From Ferruginibacter sp. (GTDB lineage Bacteria; Bacteroidota; Bacteroidia; Chitinophagales; Chitinophagaceae): 64,000 nt of DNA. Below, piece by piece: positions 44,669 to 55,190 of the stretch. The notes under the pieces are model-generated. The model saw only the letters and a program-made list of their open reading frames with translations. It was not told where the DNA came from and made no database searches. The stretch covers positions 2,468,647-2,532,646 of the forward strand of contig JABFRP010000002.1 in NCBI GenBank assembly GCA_013141115.1. The letters are read 5' to 3'. The translations under genes were made by a program, and so were the position numbers. Position 1 is the stretch's first letter; each line of letters begins with the position of its first letter.

Positions 44669-45913
44669 ATGATGAATAAAAAACAGCTGGTAGTTATTGG
44701 TGGTGGCGCAGCCGGATTTTTTTGTGCCATAAATGCGGCAAGGATGAATCCTGATTTACAAGTAACCATTGCAGAGAAGACCAATAAATTATTAAGCAAA
44801 GTTAAAGTGAGTGGCGGTGGTCGTTGTAATGTAACACACGCTTGTTTCAGCATTGCCGATATGATAAAAAAATATCCCCGTGGTGCTGCATTTTTAAAAA
44901 AAGCATTTCATCATTTTTTTACAACAGATACTATTGAATGGTTTGCAGCAAGAGGCGTAGAGTTAAAAACAGAAGGCGATGGAAGAATGTTTCCTGTTAC
45001 CAACTCATCTCAAACTATTATTGATTGCCTTATGAAGGAGGCTAATAAATATGGTGTACAAATTTTAATGAATGCTGAAGTAAAACAGCTGACAAAAGAA
45101 AACGATCGATTTGAAATTAGTATTGCCGATAACAGAGTATTGCATGCTGATTTTATTTGTATTGCCAGTGGCGGTTACCCCAAATCAGTACAGTTTGACT
45201 GGCTGAAAAAAGCGGGACATACTATTGACACACCTGTACCATCTCTGTTTACATTTAATATGCCGGGCAATGCCATTACTGCTTTGATGGGTGTAGTGGT
45301 TGAAAACGCAGTGGTAAAAATTATGGGCACCAAATTGCAGGAGCAAGGCCCTTTGCTTATTACACATTGGGGAATGAGTGGCCCCGCTGTTTTAAAACTT
45401 TCGGCATGGGGGGCAAGAGAATTACAAACTAAAAATTATGAGTTTAAAATTGTTGTAAACTGGATACCAGATTTTAATGAGAACACTTTAAGAGAAAAAA
45501 TGCAGCAGCTTCGCTTTGATATTGCAGCACAAAAAATAGTTAACAGAAATCCTTTTGCTTTACCCAACCGCTTGTGGGAATATTTATTGCAGCAAGCCGA
45601 AGTTGATGCCAACTTACGCTGGGCCGATCTGCCTGCAGCAAAACAAAACAAGCTCATCAAAATGTTATGTGTACAAGAGTTTGCTGTAAAAGGTAAAACA
45701 ACTTTTAAAGAAGAGTTTGTAACATCCGGAGGTATTGAGTTAAACGAAATTGATTACAATACCATGCAAAGCAAAAAATTACCCGGCTTATTTTTTGCCG
45801 GCGAAGTAATTAATGTGGATGGCGTTACTGGTGGGTTTAATTTTCAAAATGCATGGACCACAGGTTGGATAGCTGCAAAGGCAGTTGCTGGTTTAGAAAG
45901 TTTAGACGTTTAG
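44669..45913 (+). CDS. HI0933/BaiN-like FAD-dependent oxidoreductase
   Basis: A 414-residue flavoprotein. The Rossmann motif VVIGGGAAGFFCAI is near the start, followed by KLLSKVKVSGGGRCNVTH, the family signature, and CIASGGYPKS. The C-terminus has LFFAGEVINVDGVTGGFNFQ, which closes the FAD site. The family includes BaiN and proteins of unknown role, so the reaction is not assigned. A second start at 44672 is possible. Its stop codon lies inside a word repeat that continues downstream. Confidence 0.9.
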   Translation: MMNKKQLVVIGGGAAGFFCAINAARMNPDLQVTIAEKTNKLLSKVKVSGGGRCNVTHACFSIADMIKKYPRGAAFLKKAFHHFFTTDTIEWFAARGVELKTEGDGRMFPVTNSSQTIIDCLMKEANKYGVQILMNAEVKQLTKENDRFEISIADNRVLHADFICIASGGYPKSVQFDWLKKAGHTIDTPVPSLFTFNMPGNAITALMGVVVENAVVKIMGTKLQEQGPLLITHWGMSGPAVLKLSAWGARELQTKNYEFKIVVNWIPDFNENTLREKMQQLRFDIAAQKIVNRNPFALPNRLWEYLLQQAEVDANLRWADLPAAKQNKLIKMLCVQEFAVKGKTTFKEEFVTSGGIELNEIDYNTMQSKKLPGLFFAGEVINVDGVTGGFNFQNAWTTGWIAAKAVAGLESLDV

Positions 45914-45980
45914 GAGTTTAGTAAGCCCTATTCTAAACCCCTAAGCCTCTAAACTTTCTAAACCTCTAAACTTTCTTCCT
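45901..45980. repeat. CTAAACT word array with strong hairpin
   Basis: GTTTAGGAGTTTAG (45908-45921) pairs with CTAAACCCCTAAGC (45933-45946) at 13 of 14 positions including one wobble. Then CTCTAAACTTTCTAAAC and CTCTAAACTTTC follow. The 15-mer CTAAACTTTCTAAAC (45949-45963) is identical to one in the rpsS-rplV spacer. The left arm contains the stop codon of the flavoprotein gene. Confidence 0.55.
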
Positions 45981-46033
45981 ATTCTTCACAAATACTTACC
46001 AATATGCTTTTTTTACACAAGCCGTTTTTAATC

Positions 46034-46041
46034 TACATTTG
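46034..46041 (+). promoter_or_regulatory. -7 box of the LptF/G permease gene
   Basis: TACATTTG matches TAnnTTTG, 35 bases before the ATG at 46076 and 17 before that at 46058. Confidence 0.45.
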
Positions 46042-46057
46042 CGTGGGCTAAAATTAA

Positions 46058-47173
46058 ATGCTAAAGGCTAACGCCATGTTTAAAAAAATCGATCGTTACA
46101 TACTGTCAAAATACCTTACCACCTTTTTCTTTTGCCTGTTATTATTAACAGCAATTGTGGTGGTAGTGGATATCAGCGAAAAAACGGACGACTTTGTAAA
46201 ATCAAAATTGCCGGTGTGGCGCATCATTACAGATTATTATTTTGGTTTTATTCCACGTATTGATGCCATGCTGTTTCCTTTATTTGTTTTTATTGCAGTA
46301 ATATTTTTTACTTCTAAAATGGCCACACGTTCCGAAGTAATTGCCATACTGGGTAGCGGTGTAAGCTTCAGGCGTTTTTTATTACCTTATTTTATAGGTG
46401 GTTTATTTTTATCCATATTATTATGGTTTGGCTATCAGTATGTAGTACCAAAAGCTAATAAAAAATGGGGCGATTTTGAATCTAAATATATCGATCCTAA
46501 TTTTGGCAACAACGGTGGCAATAACACCTATAAACAACATCTTTATTTTAGAAATGATTCCAACACATACATTGGCATAAGAGGTTACGATACGATTTCG
46601 AAAGCAGGGAATGGTTTTTTTGTACAACGTTTTTCAAATAACAAATTGTTGTATAACCTTAGGGCAGATAATTTTAACTGGGACACTGCAACAAAAAAGT
46701 GGAAGCTGGATAATGTGGTGGAAAGAACGCTGAATAATATTACCGAAACCGTTAAAAGTTCTCAAACGGTAATGATGAATTATAATTTTAAGCCCGTTGA
46801 TCTGCGTAAAGATGAATATCTAAAAGACCAGATGGCTACTCCTGCCTTAAATCAATATATTAAAGTAGAAAGGTTAAGAGGCTCCGAAGGCTTAAATACA
46901 CTATTGGTAGAACGATATAACCGGGATGCTATTCCGGCTTCGGTGCTTATCCTAACCATTATTGGTGCAGTACTGGCATCACGTAAAGTAAGAGGCGGTA
47001 GTGGCTTACATCTTGCCTTAGGCGTTGTAATAAGTGTGTTGTATATTCTGTTCAGTCGTTTCTCTATTGTATTTGCTACCAAGGGAAGTTTTACGCCTTT
47101 TCTTGCCGCCTGGACGCCTAATATTGTTTTTGGACTGCTTGCTTTTTACCTTTATAAAAAAGCACCCAAATAA
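46058..47173 (+). CDS. LptF/LptG family lipopolysaccharide export permease
   Basis: A 371-residue inner-membrane protein of the YjgP/YjgQ family that, with LptB, drives lipopolysaccharide out of the inner membrane. Helices lie near residues 20-42, 60-85, 105-130 at the N-terminal side and in the last 90 residues (ASVLILTIIGAVLASRKVRG, LALGVVISVLYILFSRFSIV). A periplasmic domain is between. Motifs YILSKYLTTFFFCLLLL and MLFPLFVFIAVIFF are typical. The start may be the ATG at 46076 (MFKKIDRYIL), which looks more like the family. Confidence 0.9.
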   Translation: MLKANAMFKKIDRYILSKYLTTFFFCLLLLTAIVVVVDISEKTDDFVKSKLPVWRIITDYYFGFIPRIDAMLFPLFVFIAVIFFTSKMATRSEVIAILGSGVSFRRFLLPYFIGGLFLSILLWFGYQYVVPKANKKWGDFESKYIDPNFGNNGGNNTYKQHLYFRNDSNTYIGIRGYDTISKAGNGFFVQRFSNNKLLYNLRADNFNWDTATKKWKLDNVVERTLNNITETVKSSQTVMMNYNFKPVDLRKDEYLKDQMATPALNQYIKVERLRGSEGLNTLLVERYNRDAIPASVLILTIIGAVLASRKVRGGSGLHLALGVVISVLYILFSRFSIVFATKGSFTPFLAAWTPNIVFGLLAFYLYKKAPK

Positions 47174-47362
47174 CCGGTATCACCTGTTAGCAAATTGAAA
47201 AAATAAGAAAATCCATTGCCTTATTATCAATGTGTAAACTTTCTTTTAAAAGTTTTGTTTAACAGAGCTGCACATCGTAATTTTAAGCATATTTAAAAGA
47301 TACCTGAATTAATAGCGAATTAAAGTATCTATTATTGTTACATTATAAATTTTAACCGGGGT

Positions 47363-48694
47363 ATGGAATCGATTAAGGATAAATTTAAGGCCAAGTCTGA
47401 AATAGTAGCTGCTGAAATTAAAGACCTGCTTAAAGAGCATGGTAATAGAAAAATTGGCGAAGTAACGCTAAGCCAGGTTTATCAGGGCATGCGGGGTATT
47501 ACAGGTTTAGTAACAGAAACATCTTTGCTGGATGCACAGGAAGGAATTAGATTCAGAGGATATACTATACCGGAACTGCAGGAAAAATTACCTAAAGCAA
47601 AAGGAGGTACCGAACCATTGCCCGAAGGCTTATTTCACCTGATGTTGTTGGGAGAACTGCCCAACGAGCAGGAAGTAAGCCATATAACATCTGTATTGCA
47701 GCGCATAAGCCACGTACCCAACCATGTTTTTGCAACCATTGAGGCAACGCCTATCAGCACTCACCCTATGACGCAGTTTGTAATTGCTATAATGGCGCTG
47801 CAAACAGAAAGCACTTTTGCAAAAGAGTATGCAGCAGGCATGGCAAAAAAGGATTATTGGGAAGCAACCCTGTATGATTCTCTTACATTGATTGCACGTC
47901 TTCCAAGGATAGCCGCATATATCTATAGAAGAAAATATAAAAATGGAGATCATATTCAACCGGATGGTTTAATGGATTGGTCTGGAAACTTTGCCCACAT
48001 GATGGGATATGATAATGAAGAATTTAAAGAATTGATGCGTTTATACATGACGATTCATGCCGATCATGAAGGCGGTAATGTATCTGCACACGCCACCCAT
48101 TTAGTAGGCTCTTCGTTAAGCGATCCTTACCTGGCATTTGCTGCTGGTATGAATGGGCTTGCTGGTCCCTTACACGGGTTAGCCAACCAGGAAGTAATAA
48201 AATGGATTTACGAAATGCAGGAAAAGCTTGATACCGATTTGCCTGCAAAGGAACAAATTGCCCAGTATGTGCAGGAGACCATTACAGCCGGCAAAGTGGT
48301 GCCAGGCTATGGGCATGCAGTGTTAAGAAAAACCGATCCACGTTTTACCGCACAAATGGAATTTGGTAAAAAACATATGCCCGAAGATAAATTGTGTCGC
48401 ACTATCTGGAACATTTACGAAACAGTGCCGCCTATTTTACAATCGTTGGGTAAAATTAAAAATCCATGGCCAAATGTAGATGCACATAGCGGTGCTTTAC
48501 TGGTGCATTACGGTATGGTGGAATATGAATTTTACACCGTATTATTTGGTGTGTCAAGAGCATTGGGTGTATTGGCCAGTTTGTGTTGGGATCGTTCTCT
48601 CAACTTCCCGCTGGAGCGCCCTAAATCAGTTACCACCGATTCTGTTAAACTATGGTTAGAGGGTAAGGATGAAATTTGGGAGAATAAACAATGA
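47363..48694 (+). CDS. gltA: Citrate synthase, eukaryotic-like type
   Basis: A 443-residue enzyme that condenses acetyl-CoA with oxaloacetate at the entry of the TCA cycle. Catalytic blocks are GPLHGLANQEV (His), PGYGHAVLRKTDPRF (His) and NVDAHSGALL (Asp). The opening (QVYQGMRGITGLVTETS) and overall length resemble the mitochondrial type I form more than the NADH-sensitive hexameric E. coli form. A perfect terminator follows. Confidence 0.95.
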   Translation: MESIKDKFKAKSEIVAAEIKDLLKEHGNRKIGEVTLSQVYQGMRGITGLVTETSLLDAQEGIRFRGYTIPELQEKLPKAKGGTEPLPEGLFHLMLLGELPNEQEVSHITSVLQRISHVPNHVFATIEATPISTHPMTQFVIAIMALQTESTFAKEYAAGMAKKDYWEATLYDSLTLIARLPRIAAYIYRRKYKNGDHIQPDGLMDWSGNFAHMMGYDNEEFKELMRLYMTIHADHEGGNVSAHATHLVGSSLSDPYLAFAAGMNGLAGPLHGLANQEVIKWIYEMQEKLDTDLPAKEQIAQYVQETITAGKVVPGYGHAVLRKTDPRFTAQMEFGKKHMPEDKLCRTIWNIYETVPPILQSLGKIKNPWPNVDAHSGALLVHYGMVEYEFYTVLFGVSRALGVLASLCWDRSLNFPLERPKSVTTDSVKLWLEGKDEIWENKQ

Positions 48695-48711
48695 TATTAG
48701 TTAAGGCATAA

Positions 48712-48739
48712 AAAAAATCCCACTTATGTGGGATTTTTT
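48712..48739. terminator. Bidirectional terminator of citrate synthase and tRNA-Ala
   Basis: AAAAAATCCCAC (48712-48723) and GTGGGATTTTTT (48728-48739) form a perfect 12-bp stem with loop TTAT. Confidence 0.92.
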
Positions 48740-48740
48740 G

Positions 48741-48814
<74 letters not shown>

Positions 48815-48850
48815 ATTAAATAAGAACTATAATTTTTCCCTTGCGGATTG

Positions 48851-48858
48851 CAAATATA
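48851..48858 (-). promoter_or_regulatory. -7 box of tRNA-Ala
   Basis: The minus strand reads TATATTTG, a full match to TAnnTTTG, giving a precursor leader of about 30 bases. Confidence 0.45.
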
Positions 48859-48985
48859 TAGAATTTAGGAACAAAAATTCTATCGTATAACTTGATATTA
48901 AAGATTGTTTAATTTCTGAGGCCCGGCGTTCTTTTGTATTGCCATGATATTAAATCTTATCGATCGGAAAATTGCTTTTTTCGGT

Positions 48986-48993
48986 TAGATTTG
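48986..48993 (+). promoter_or_regulatory. Possible -7 box of the small membrane protein gene
   Basis: TAGATTTG matches TAnnTTTG, about 70 bases before the ATG at 49064. Confidence 0.3.
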
Positions 48994-49063
48994 AAAAAGA
49001 TACATAATCAGTCAGATAATTAAATCAGTATTAAGATACCATGACCAGTAGTAAAATATAAAA

Positions 49064-49422
49064 ATGTTAAGAAGAGTAATTTATACCCTTTATTTATTTT
49101 TCTCAAGAAAGAAAAAATTGGTGACGATTTTTTGATGTCAGGAGGATCTGTATTTTTTTTAATTTTCATCAATAGTATGACTATACTAGCTATTGTTTTT
49201 GGATTGATGAAAAAGTCATTCGGTACTTTCTTTGTAGAACATGAGTATATCATTTTAAGTGTTACGTTACTTTGCTTTTTGGGAGCACAATTATATGCAC
49301 GGTATATAATAAAGCGTATTGAAAAACAGCATACAGTAATTAAGAAATTACAGCCGGTATCAATTTTAGCTTATGCACTGGTGTCAGTAACCTGCCTGTT
49401 ATTGTCAATGTTTTTACTGTAA
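49064..49422 (+). CDS. Small membrane protein, interrupted by a -1 frameshift
   Basis: The frame from the ATG at 49064 (MLRRVIYTLYLFFSRKKK) stops after 23 codons. One extra A in the A6 run at 49112-49117 joins it to the frame that begins IGDDFLMSGGSVFFLIF and runs to 49422, giving 119 residues. The open frame without correction would start at the TTG/ATG at 49132-49135. The protein has three likely helices (about 30-50, 65-83 and 100-119) with a basic loop (YIIKRIEKQH). I do not recognise the family. Confidence 0.6.
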
Positions 49423-49465
49423 AGAAAAATGTAGTAAAATATATTGTTTAATGTACACAATTTGT

Positions 49466-50355
49466 TTACTTACCTGTCAAACCTAATTCTTTCAAAAAAT
49501 CTGCTATCGCTTTGTTCACTTCCGAATTTTTTTCTTTAGGAAATTTTCCATGCAATCCTCCTGCCACAGTAATGAATTGTGTTTTTACACCAGCCTCCAC
49601 AAACTTTTTGTGTAATGCCACTGATTGCTGGTAAGGAACAGTAGGGTCGGCATCGCCATGTACAATAAATGTAGGCGGGCTGTTTTTATTTACATAAGTA
49701 ATTGGCGAAACTGTTTTTGCAAATGCTATATCGTTGGCTTTATCGCCCAACCAGTTTTTTGCAGATTTACTGGTAATGTTTGGGCCATAGCCCCAGTCCC
49801 ATACATCTGTAATACCATATTTGTCGATGATAGCTGCTACCTTAATATTTTCTACACCGGGGCAATTACCATCAAAGCGATGATCATTTGCAAGCAATCC
49901 TCCCATTAACGCCAGGTGCCCGCCGGCGCTGCCGCCCATGATAACAATTTTGTTAACATCAATATTTAATGCTTTGGCATTTTTAATGAGATAGATAAGT
50001 ACGCAACGGGTATCTTCTATTGCTGCAGGTGCTGTGGCCTGGCCGGTTAAGCGATATTCCATATTAGCAACAGCATAACCCATTTTAAAAAATGTACTGA
50101 AACCACTTTGCGATTCTTTAACACCATGGTTCCATCCGCCACCATGAATGTTGATTACAACAGGCGTAGGTTTACTGGCTTTGAGGGCAATGTACAGATC
50201 AACTTTTCCTTCCCAGTCTTTTACTTTGCTGTACACTATATTTAATTGAGCACTGTATCCTTCCGGAAATTCTACCGGTTTATAAGTAGTGTCTTCAGTT
50301 TGTGCAAATGCAGTAGTTGCCATCAGCATTACTGTAATAAAAAGTATTTTTTCAT
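49466..50355 (-). CDS. Secreted alpha/beta-hydrolase (esterase), frameshift in the signal peptide
   Basis: The intact frame 49466-50329 gives 287 residues with the oxyanion motif INIHGGGWNHG, nucleophile elbow GGSAGGHLAL, Asp in HGDADPTVP and His in GGLHGKFP, an esterase/lipase set of the BD-FAE or acetyl-xylan esterase kind. The N-terminus lacks a proper signal. An ATG at 50353-50355 plus one extra A in the A6 run (T6 at 50347-50352) would give MKKILFITVMLMATTAFAQ, a perfect signal peptide. It is the last gene of the polyuronate locus and may remove acetyl groups from the polymer. Confidence 0.8.
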
Positions 50356-50380
50356 GTTAAGAATGATTAGTTTTTAATTA

Positions 50381-51928
50381 TTAATATCCCGGATTTTGCG
50401 AAATAACCAAACCTGTGTTTGTATCAATTTCTCTTTGCGGAATGGGCAACAACATACGTGGGCGTTTGGTTTGTGCATACAACTCTGCAAGTATTGGTGC
50501 AGGTGCTACATACAACCTGTAATGATTAAAAAATTCATCCGTAAAATGATCTTTCATTATCTGTTCGGATGTAAGTGTGGTGAGTGTGCTGTTAAATCTA
50601 ACCATATCAAACCAGCGCTGGTTCTCAAAAGCAAACTCTATTCTTCTTTCGTTGGAAAGCGCTAATTCAAATTGTGTTACGTTGGTAATATTGGTTACAG
50701 TATAAAGTGGTAAACCAGCTCTGGGCCTTACACTGTTGATGTAATCAATACTTGATGGTGAGTAACCTTGCGCTTCAGCCATCATTAATAAAATATCTGC
50801 ATAGCGTAATACCGGCCAGTCATTTTCCGCATCATCTGTTATCACCACAGGACTAAAAAATTTCTTTACATACAATTTTGCTGCAGTACCTGTACCATAC
50901 ACCGCCATAATGGTTGCTTTTCTAATATCTCCATTTGTAGCAGTATCAATATCATTGGTAGGATAATTCAATCCATCACCATCGCCATTAATAACAGCAG
51001 AGCCGCTGCCTAATGGTGCAAAGGTGTTGGCAAAATGTCCGCCAAGGCCCAGCCCGCCTGATTTATAGCGAACAGCAAAAATAATTTCGGAGTTCATTTC
51101 ATTGGTAATAGCAAACACATTGGCATAGGTAGATTGCAAACCATAGCCACTGTTGCTGATGATATCCTGCAATAAAGTGGCTGCTTCAGTTTTTCTGTTT
51201 AATGTTAAATATACTTTTGCTAAAAGCCCTTTTGCGGCCCATGCATTGGCATGGCCTAAATCTGTAGCAGCTATCTGGTTAAATTTAAGTGCACTGGTAT
51301 TAGCAATCGCAGCTTTAAGATCGGCTTCAATAAATTTGTATATGCTTGCTTCATCAACACGGTTCATTGTTTTAGCTTCCACTGCAGTAATGGGAGTATG
51401 TACTAAAAAAACACCGCCGTATAATCTTACTAAATTAAAATAATGATAAGCTCTTATAAATAATGCTTCGCCTGCAATCTGTTTTCTTTCTGCATCGGTA
51501 GTAGGTATGGGAACAGCAGTAAAATTATTTATACCTGCTGCGGCATCATATATCACACCTGATTTTTGTAACACAATATTGCAGTTGCGGATATTATTAT
51601 AACTGTACAACCAGTAATTATAAATAGTTTGATGTGAAGTGCTGGGTGTAAACATATCCAGGTCACTCAAATCCCTATTGGTAGAAGCTGTACTTCCCGG
51701 AGAGCCTTGCTTGGAATTATCGGTACGCAACTCTGTAAGTTGCCACTCTACATTCATTGGTTTTTGAAGACCATTGTAGCAGCCGGTAAGTGCAGCCTTC
51801 ATCTCCGCAACATTACTGTAATAAGTAACAGTGCTCAGCGTAGATAACGGCACCGTGTCTATAACTTTTTTGCAGCTGCAAAAAGAAATCAACAGCAGCA
51901 GGATGGATAATTGTTGTATGCGTTTCAT
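50381..51928 (-). CDS. SusD/RagB-like outer-membrane glycan-binding lipoprotein
   Basis: A 515-residue surface lipoprotein that works with the SusC channel to bind glycan. The signal ends in a Cys-rich lipobox (SFCSCKK). Features of the family are the TPR-like helices (RAYHYFNLVRLYGGVFLV), WAAKGLLAKVYLTLNRKTEA, LRYADILLMMAEAQGYSPSS (the family's LRYAdvLLmyAEA block) and the closing LLPIPQREIDTNTGLVISQNPGY, shown here by LLPIPQREID. It lies just downstream of SusC as in all such loci. Confidence 0.95.
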   Translation of the reverse strand: MKRIQQLSILLLLISFCSCKKVIDTVPLSTLSTVTYYSNVAEMKAALTGCYNGLQKPMNVEWQLTELRTDNSKQGSPGSTASTNRDLSDLDMFTPSTSHQTIYNYWLYSYNNIRNCNIVLQKSGVIYDAAAGINNFTAVPIPTTDAERKQIAGEALFIRAYHYFNLVRLYGGVFLVHTPITAVEAKTMNRVDEASIYKFIEADLKAAIANTSALKFNQIAATDLGHANAWAAKGLLAKVYLTLNRKTEAATLLQDIISNSGYGLQSTYANVFAITNEMNSEIIFAVRYKSGGLGLGGHFANTFAPLGSGSAVINGDGDGLNYPTNDIDTATNGDIRKATIMAVYGTGTAAKLYVKKFFSPVVITDDAENDWPVLRYADILLMMAEAQGYSPSSIDYINSVRPRAGLPLYTVTNITNVTQFELALSNERRIEFAFENQRWFDMVRFNSTLTTLTSEQIMKDHFTDEFFNHYRLYVAPAPILAELYAQTKRPRMLLPIPQREIDTNTGLVISQNPGY

Positions 51929-51948
51929 AATATCTTTTTTAGACTGAA

Positions 51949-54900
51949 TTAAAAATTAATGTCGATACCAAACAAAAATGTTTTAGGCATAGGAAAACTT
52001 CCTCTTTGATAACCATCTACCAATGCTGTATTGTAAGGACCGCTGGAAAATCTTCCTTCGGTATTAATACCACGGTATCCTTTAGCCGAATGAAAGAAAA
52101 GATTTTGTGCAGAAAAATACGCCCTCAAATTGCCGAGATGTGCTTTTTTAGCTAACTGCTTAAATGCATAGCCTACCACTACTTCACGTAAAGTATAGTA
52201 AGAGGCATCTTCCACCACATAATCAGTAAGCATCCAGTTAAACCCTACGGTTGAGTAAGGTGTTTTACCATCACCGGGAAACATTGGACTTAACCAACGG
52301 TTGGTATTATAATTCTTATTGTATCTTTTTGTTTCGTTATAATTTGGATCGCCATTAACTAACTGACCACCTTGTGATCCCTGGAAAGTAAAGCTTAGGT
52401 CAAGATTATGAAAAGTAACATTATTGGTAACGCCCCATAAAAATCGGGATACGGATTACCTGTAACTGTACGATCTTTTTCATCTATCACTTTATCATTA
52501 TTAATATCCACAAGCTTTAATCCACCGGGAACAAAAACATTACTTAACGCACTGGTAAGGCCACCGGTTTTTGCCGCATCTATTTGCGCTTGCGATAACC
52601 ATACACCATCAGTTTTATATCCGAAAAATTCTACTAACGGAGAGCCGGGCATGTTACGGTATAATTCTGTACGCTCTCCCTGGTTAAGTAAATAAGCTTC
52701 TCCTGCCAGTTCTCTTATTTTATTTTCGTTGTGAGAAATATTGCCGGTGGTGCTCCATTTAAAATCTTTCTTCCTGATATTATTGGTAGTTACTTCCAGC
52801 TCCACACCAAAATTTTGCATGCTGCCAATATTATTCCATACCTGCGAATAACCGGTAATGCCTAATGCAGATTGTTTTAATAAAAGTTTTTCTGTTTTTG
52901 ACTGGTATATATCTAACGAAAAAGTTAAAAAGTTTTTGAACATGCTGGCATCTATACCGCCATTAAACTGAAAGGTACGTTCCCAGGTAAGATCGGGATA
53001 AGAAAGTGTTGCTGTGCCTGTAGATGCAGGAGGATTGCTGGGGCTTTGGCCTGCAGTAGATGAACCGGTGCCGGTACCAAAAGCATAGTTGGCAGGATAC
53101 AACAGATCGAGATAAGGAAAATCAACATTGATCCTGTTATTACCGGATAAACCGTAGCTGGCCCTTAATTTTAAATTATTTACCCAGGTAACTTTCTCCA
53201 TAAATTTTTCTTGCGATGCTACCCATCCTAAAGACACTGCCGGAAAGTTGCCCCATTTTTTTCCTTTGGCAAAAAATGAACTGCCATCACGCCTGAAGCT
53301 TGCGTTAAGTAAATATTTATTTTTAAAACTGTAAAGTACACGGCCAAAATAAGATATCAATCCTGTTTGTCCTTTGTAATCAAAGGTGGCTTCTTTAGCC
53401 TGGTCTATTTGTAATGCGGTAGATAATGCCGGGGTATTATCACTGGGAAAATCAAGCGCTGTGGTTTGTTCATTTTTTATAGTTGTTTTTTGTACAGAAA
53501 AACCGGCCAGTGCTGTAATGCTGTGGTCTTTTATTTGTTTGGTATAGTTTAAGGTATTTTCAGAAAGCATATCAATGGTCAGCCTGTCGGAAAATATTCC
53601 TTTATTGATATCGCCATCTTTAAATGAATTTCGTTTTGCAAAATCTACCGTAGAAGAGTAGCCGGCATATATACTGGCCATTGATTTAGCAATAAGGCCG
53701 GGCATGATGGTATAGCTAAGATCGCCTGATGTAATTACACGGTAATCATTGCTATTGATCGTTCGGGTTTCCATTACCGATTTTGGTGTATTGTTGGCAG
53801 TATTAAACGGATCTAATGCAGCGGTGCTGGTATAGGTGGAGCCATCGGGCATTAAGCCGCTATAGGTTCTGCCATTAAAATGTCTGGCCTGTGCAAAGTC
53901 TCCCACCTTAATATTTGCCCATTGCGTTGCCTGTGTTACAAACGCAGTGCTTGCTGCATTATGATATACAGGCAAAAAAGACTGGAACCTTACAAAATCA
54001 ATAAAGTTAACAGAAGGCCTTTCTCTTTTTATATAAGTTGGATTAAAATTTAAACTGAATTTTAATTTTTTGGTAAGATCAACATCCAGTTTTCCACGAA
54101 CGCTGTACTTGTTATATTCGCTATGGTACATCATGCCCTCATCTTTTTGGTAAGAGCCGGAAAGGAAATAGCGTACTTCTTTTTTTCCGCCTGAAACACT
54201 TAATTGCACATTACGCACCAATGCATTTCTTAAAGCTTCCTGTTGCCAATCGGTAGGTACACCGCCCATTATTTTATTCTCTACAATATAAGCGGCTCTT
54301 TCATTATTGGCAATAATGCCGGTACCTGTTGGCGGGGTAATGCTGGGGTCTTTTGATTTTTGTGCTGCTTCATAATACAACATGTTGGTGTACTCTGTAG
54401 TGGTCATCATCGGGTACAATTCGTACTGTGTTTTTGCACCGGTAGAAACTTTAAAAGAATATTTTGGCTTATCTGCTTTACCACTTTTGGTGGTAATAAT
54501 AATAACACCGCCTGCACCTCTTGAACCATAAATGGCAGCAGAGGCAGCATCCTTCAATACTTCCACGGATTCCACATCGGCCATATTTACAAACTGTAAT
54601 CCATCGGGTACAGGATGGCCATCTACCACTACTAACGGATTGGCCTGGGCTGTAATTGAAGTAACACCTCTTACACTTATTTTAGGATCGGAACCTGCTT
54701 CGGAAGATACATTTTGTATTTGCACACCTGCAATCTTTCCCTGCAATGCCTGGTCAAGTCTTGATACCGGCGATTCATCCATCTTATCATTTTTGTATTT
54801 GGAAACAGCACCGGTTACACTGCCTTTTTTTTGTGTGCCATATCCTATTACTATCACTTCATTCATTGCAGTGGTAGTGGAAACCATTATCACGTCAATT

Positions 54901-55172
54901 GTTTTTTTATCTCCCACCAGCACAGTTTGTGTGGTAAAACCAACAGAAGAAAATATTAATACAGATGAGCCGGGCTTTAAGGGAATGGAATAGCTGCCAT
55001 CAGGTTTTGTGGCTACACCATCCCGTGATTTATCTGCAAGAATATTTACTCCCTGCATTGGTTCCCCGGTTTCTTTATTGGTTACCTTGCCGGTAATTAC
55101 TTTGTTTTGTGCAACTGCCAGTGTAAAGGCAAACAGCAGCGGCACAATAAGCAAGCAATGTAATTTTTTCAT
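51949..55172 (-). pseudogene. SusC/RagA-like TonB-dependent receptor, frameshifted
   Basis: A TonB-dependent outer-membrane glycan channel split into two frames (52395-55172 and 51949-52284). The N-terminus has a signal peptide, a CarboxypepD_reg-like domain (ITGKVTNKETGEPMQGVNIL), the TonB-box region VIVIGYGTQKKGSVTGAV and a plug (LVVVDGHPVPDG, VLKDAASAAIYGSRGAGGVI). The reading frame breaks after GNPYPDFYG at a C4 run (52433-52436; GGGG on this strand). Adding one G restores GGVTNNVTFHNLDLSFTFQG and joins the C-terminal segment through to GIDINF, 1074 residues in all. The protein is otherwise complete, so a base-call error is as likely as a real mutation. Confidence 0.92.
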
Positions 55173-55190
55173 AACAGTTGTTTTGAGAAT

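Noticed and set aside
48815-49063. A small RNA gene between tRNA-Ala and the membrane protein
   Set aside because: Only two promoter-like boxes are visible; there is no terminator or stable fold by eye.
51949-52284. Separate 111-residue protein downstream of SusC
   Set aside because: It is the C-terminal barrel end of SusC; the 110 bases between continue the receptor in the same frame after one added G.
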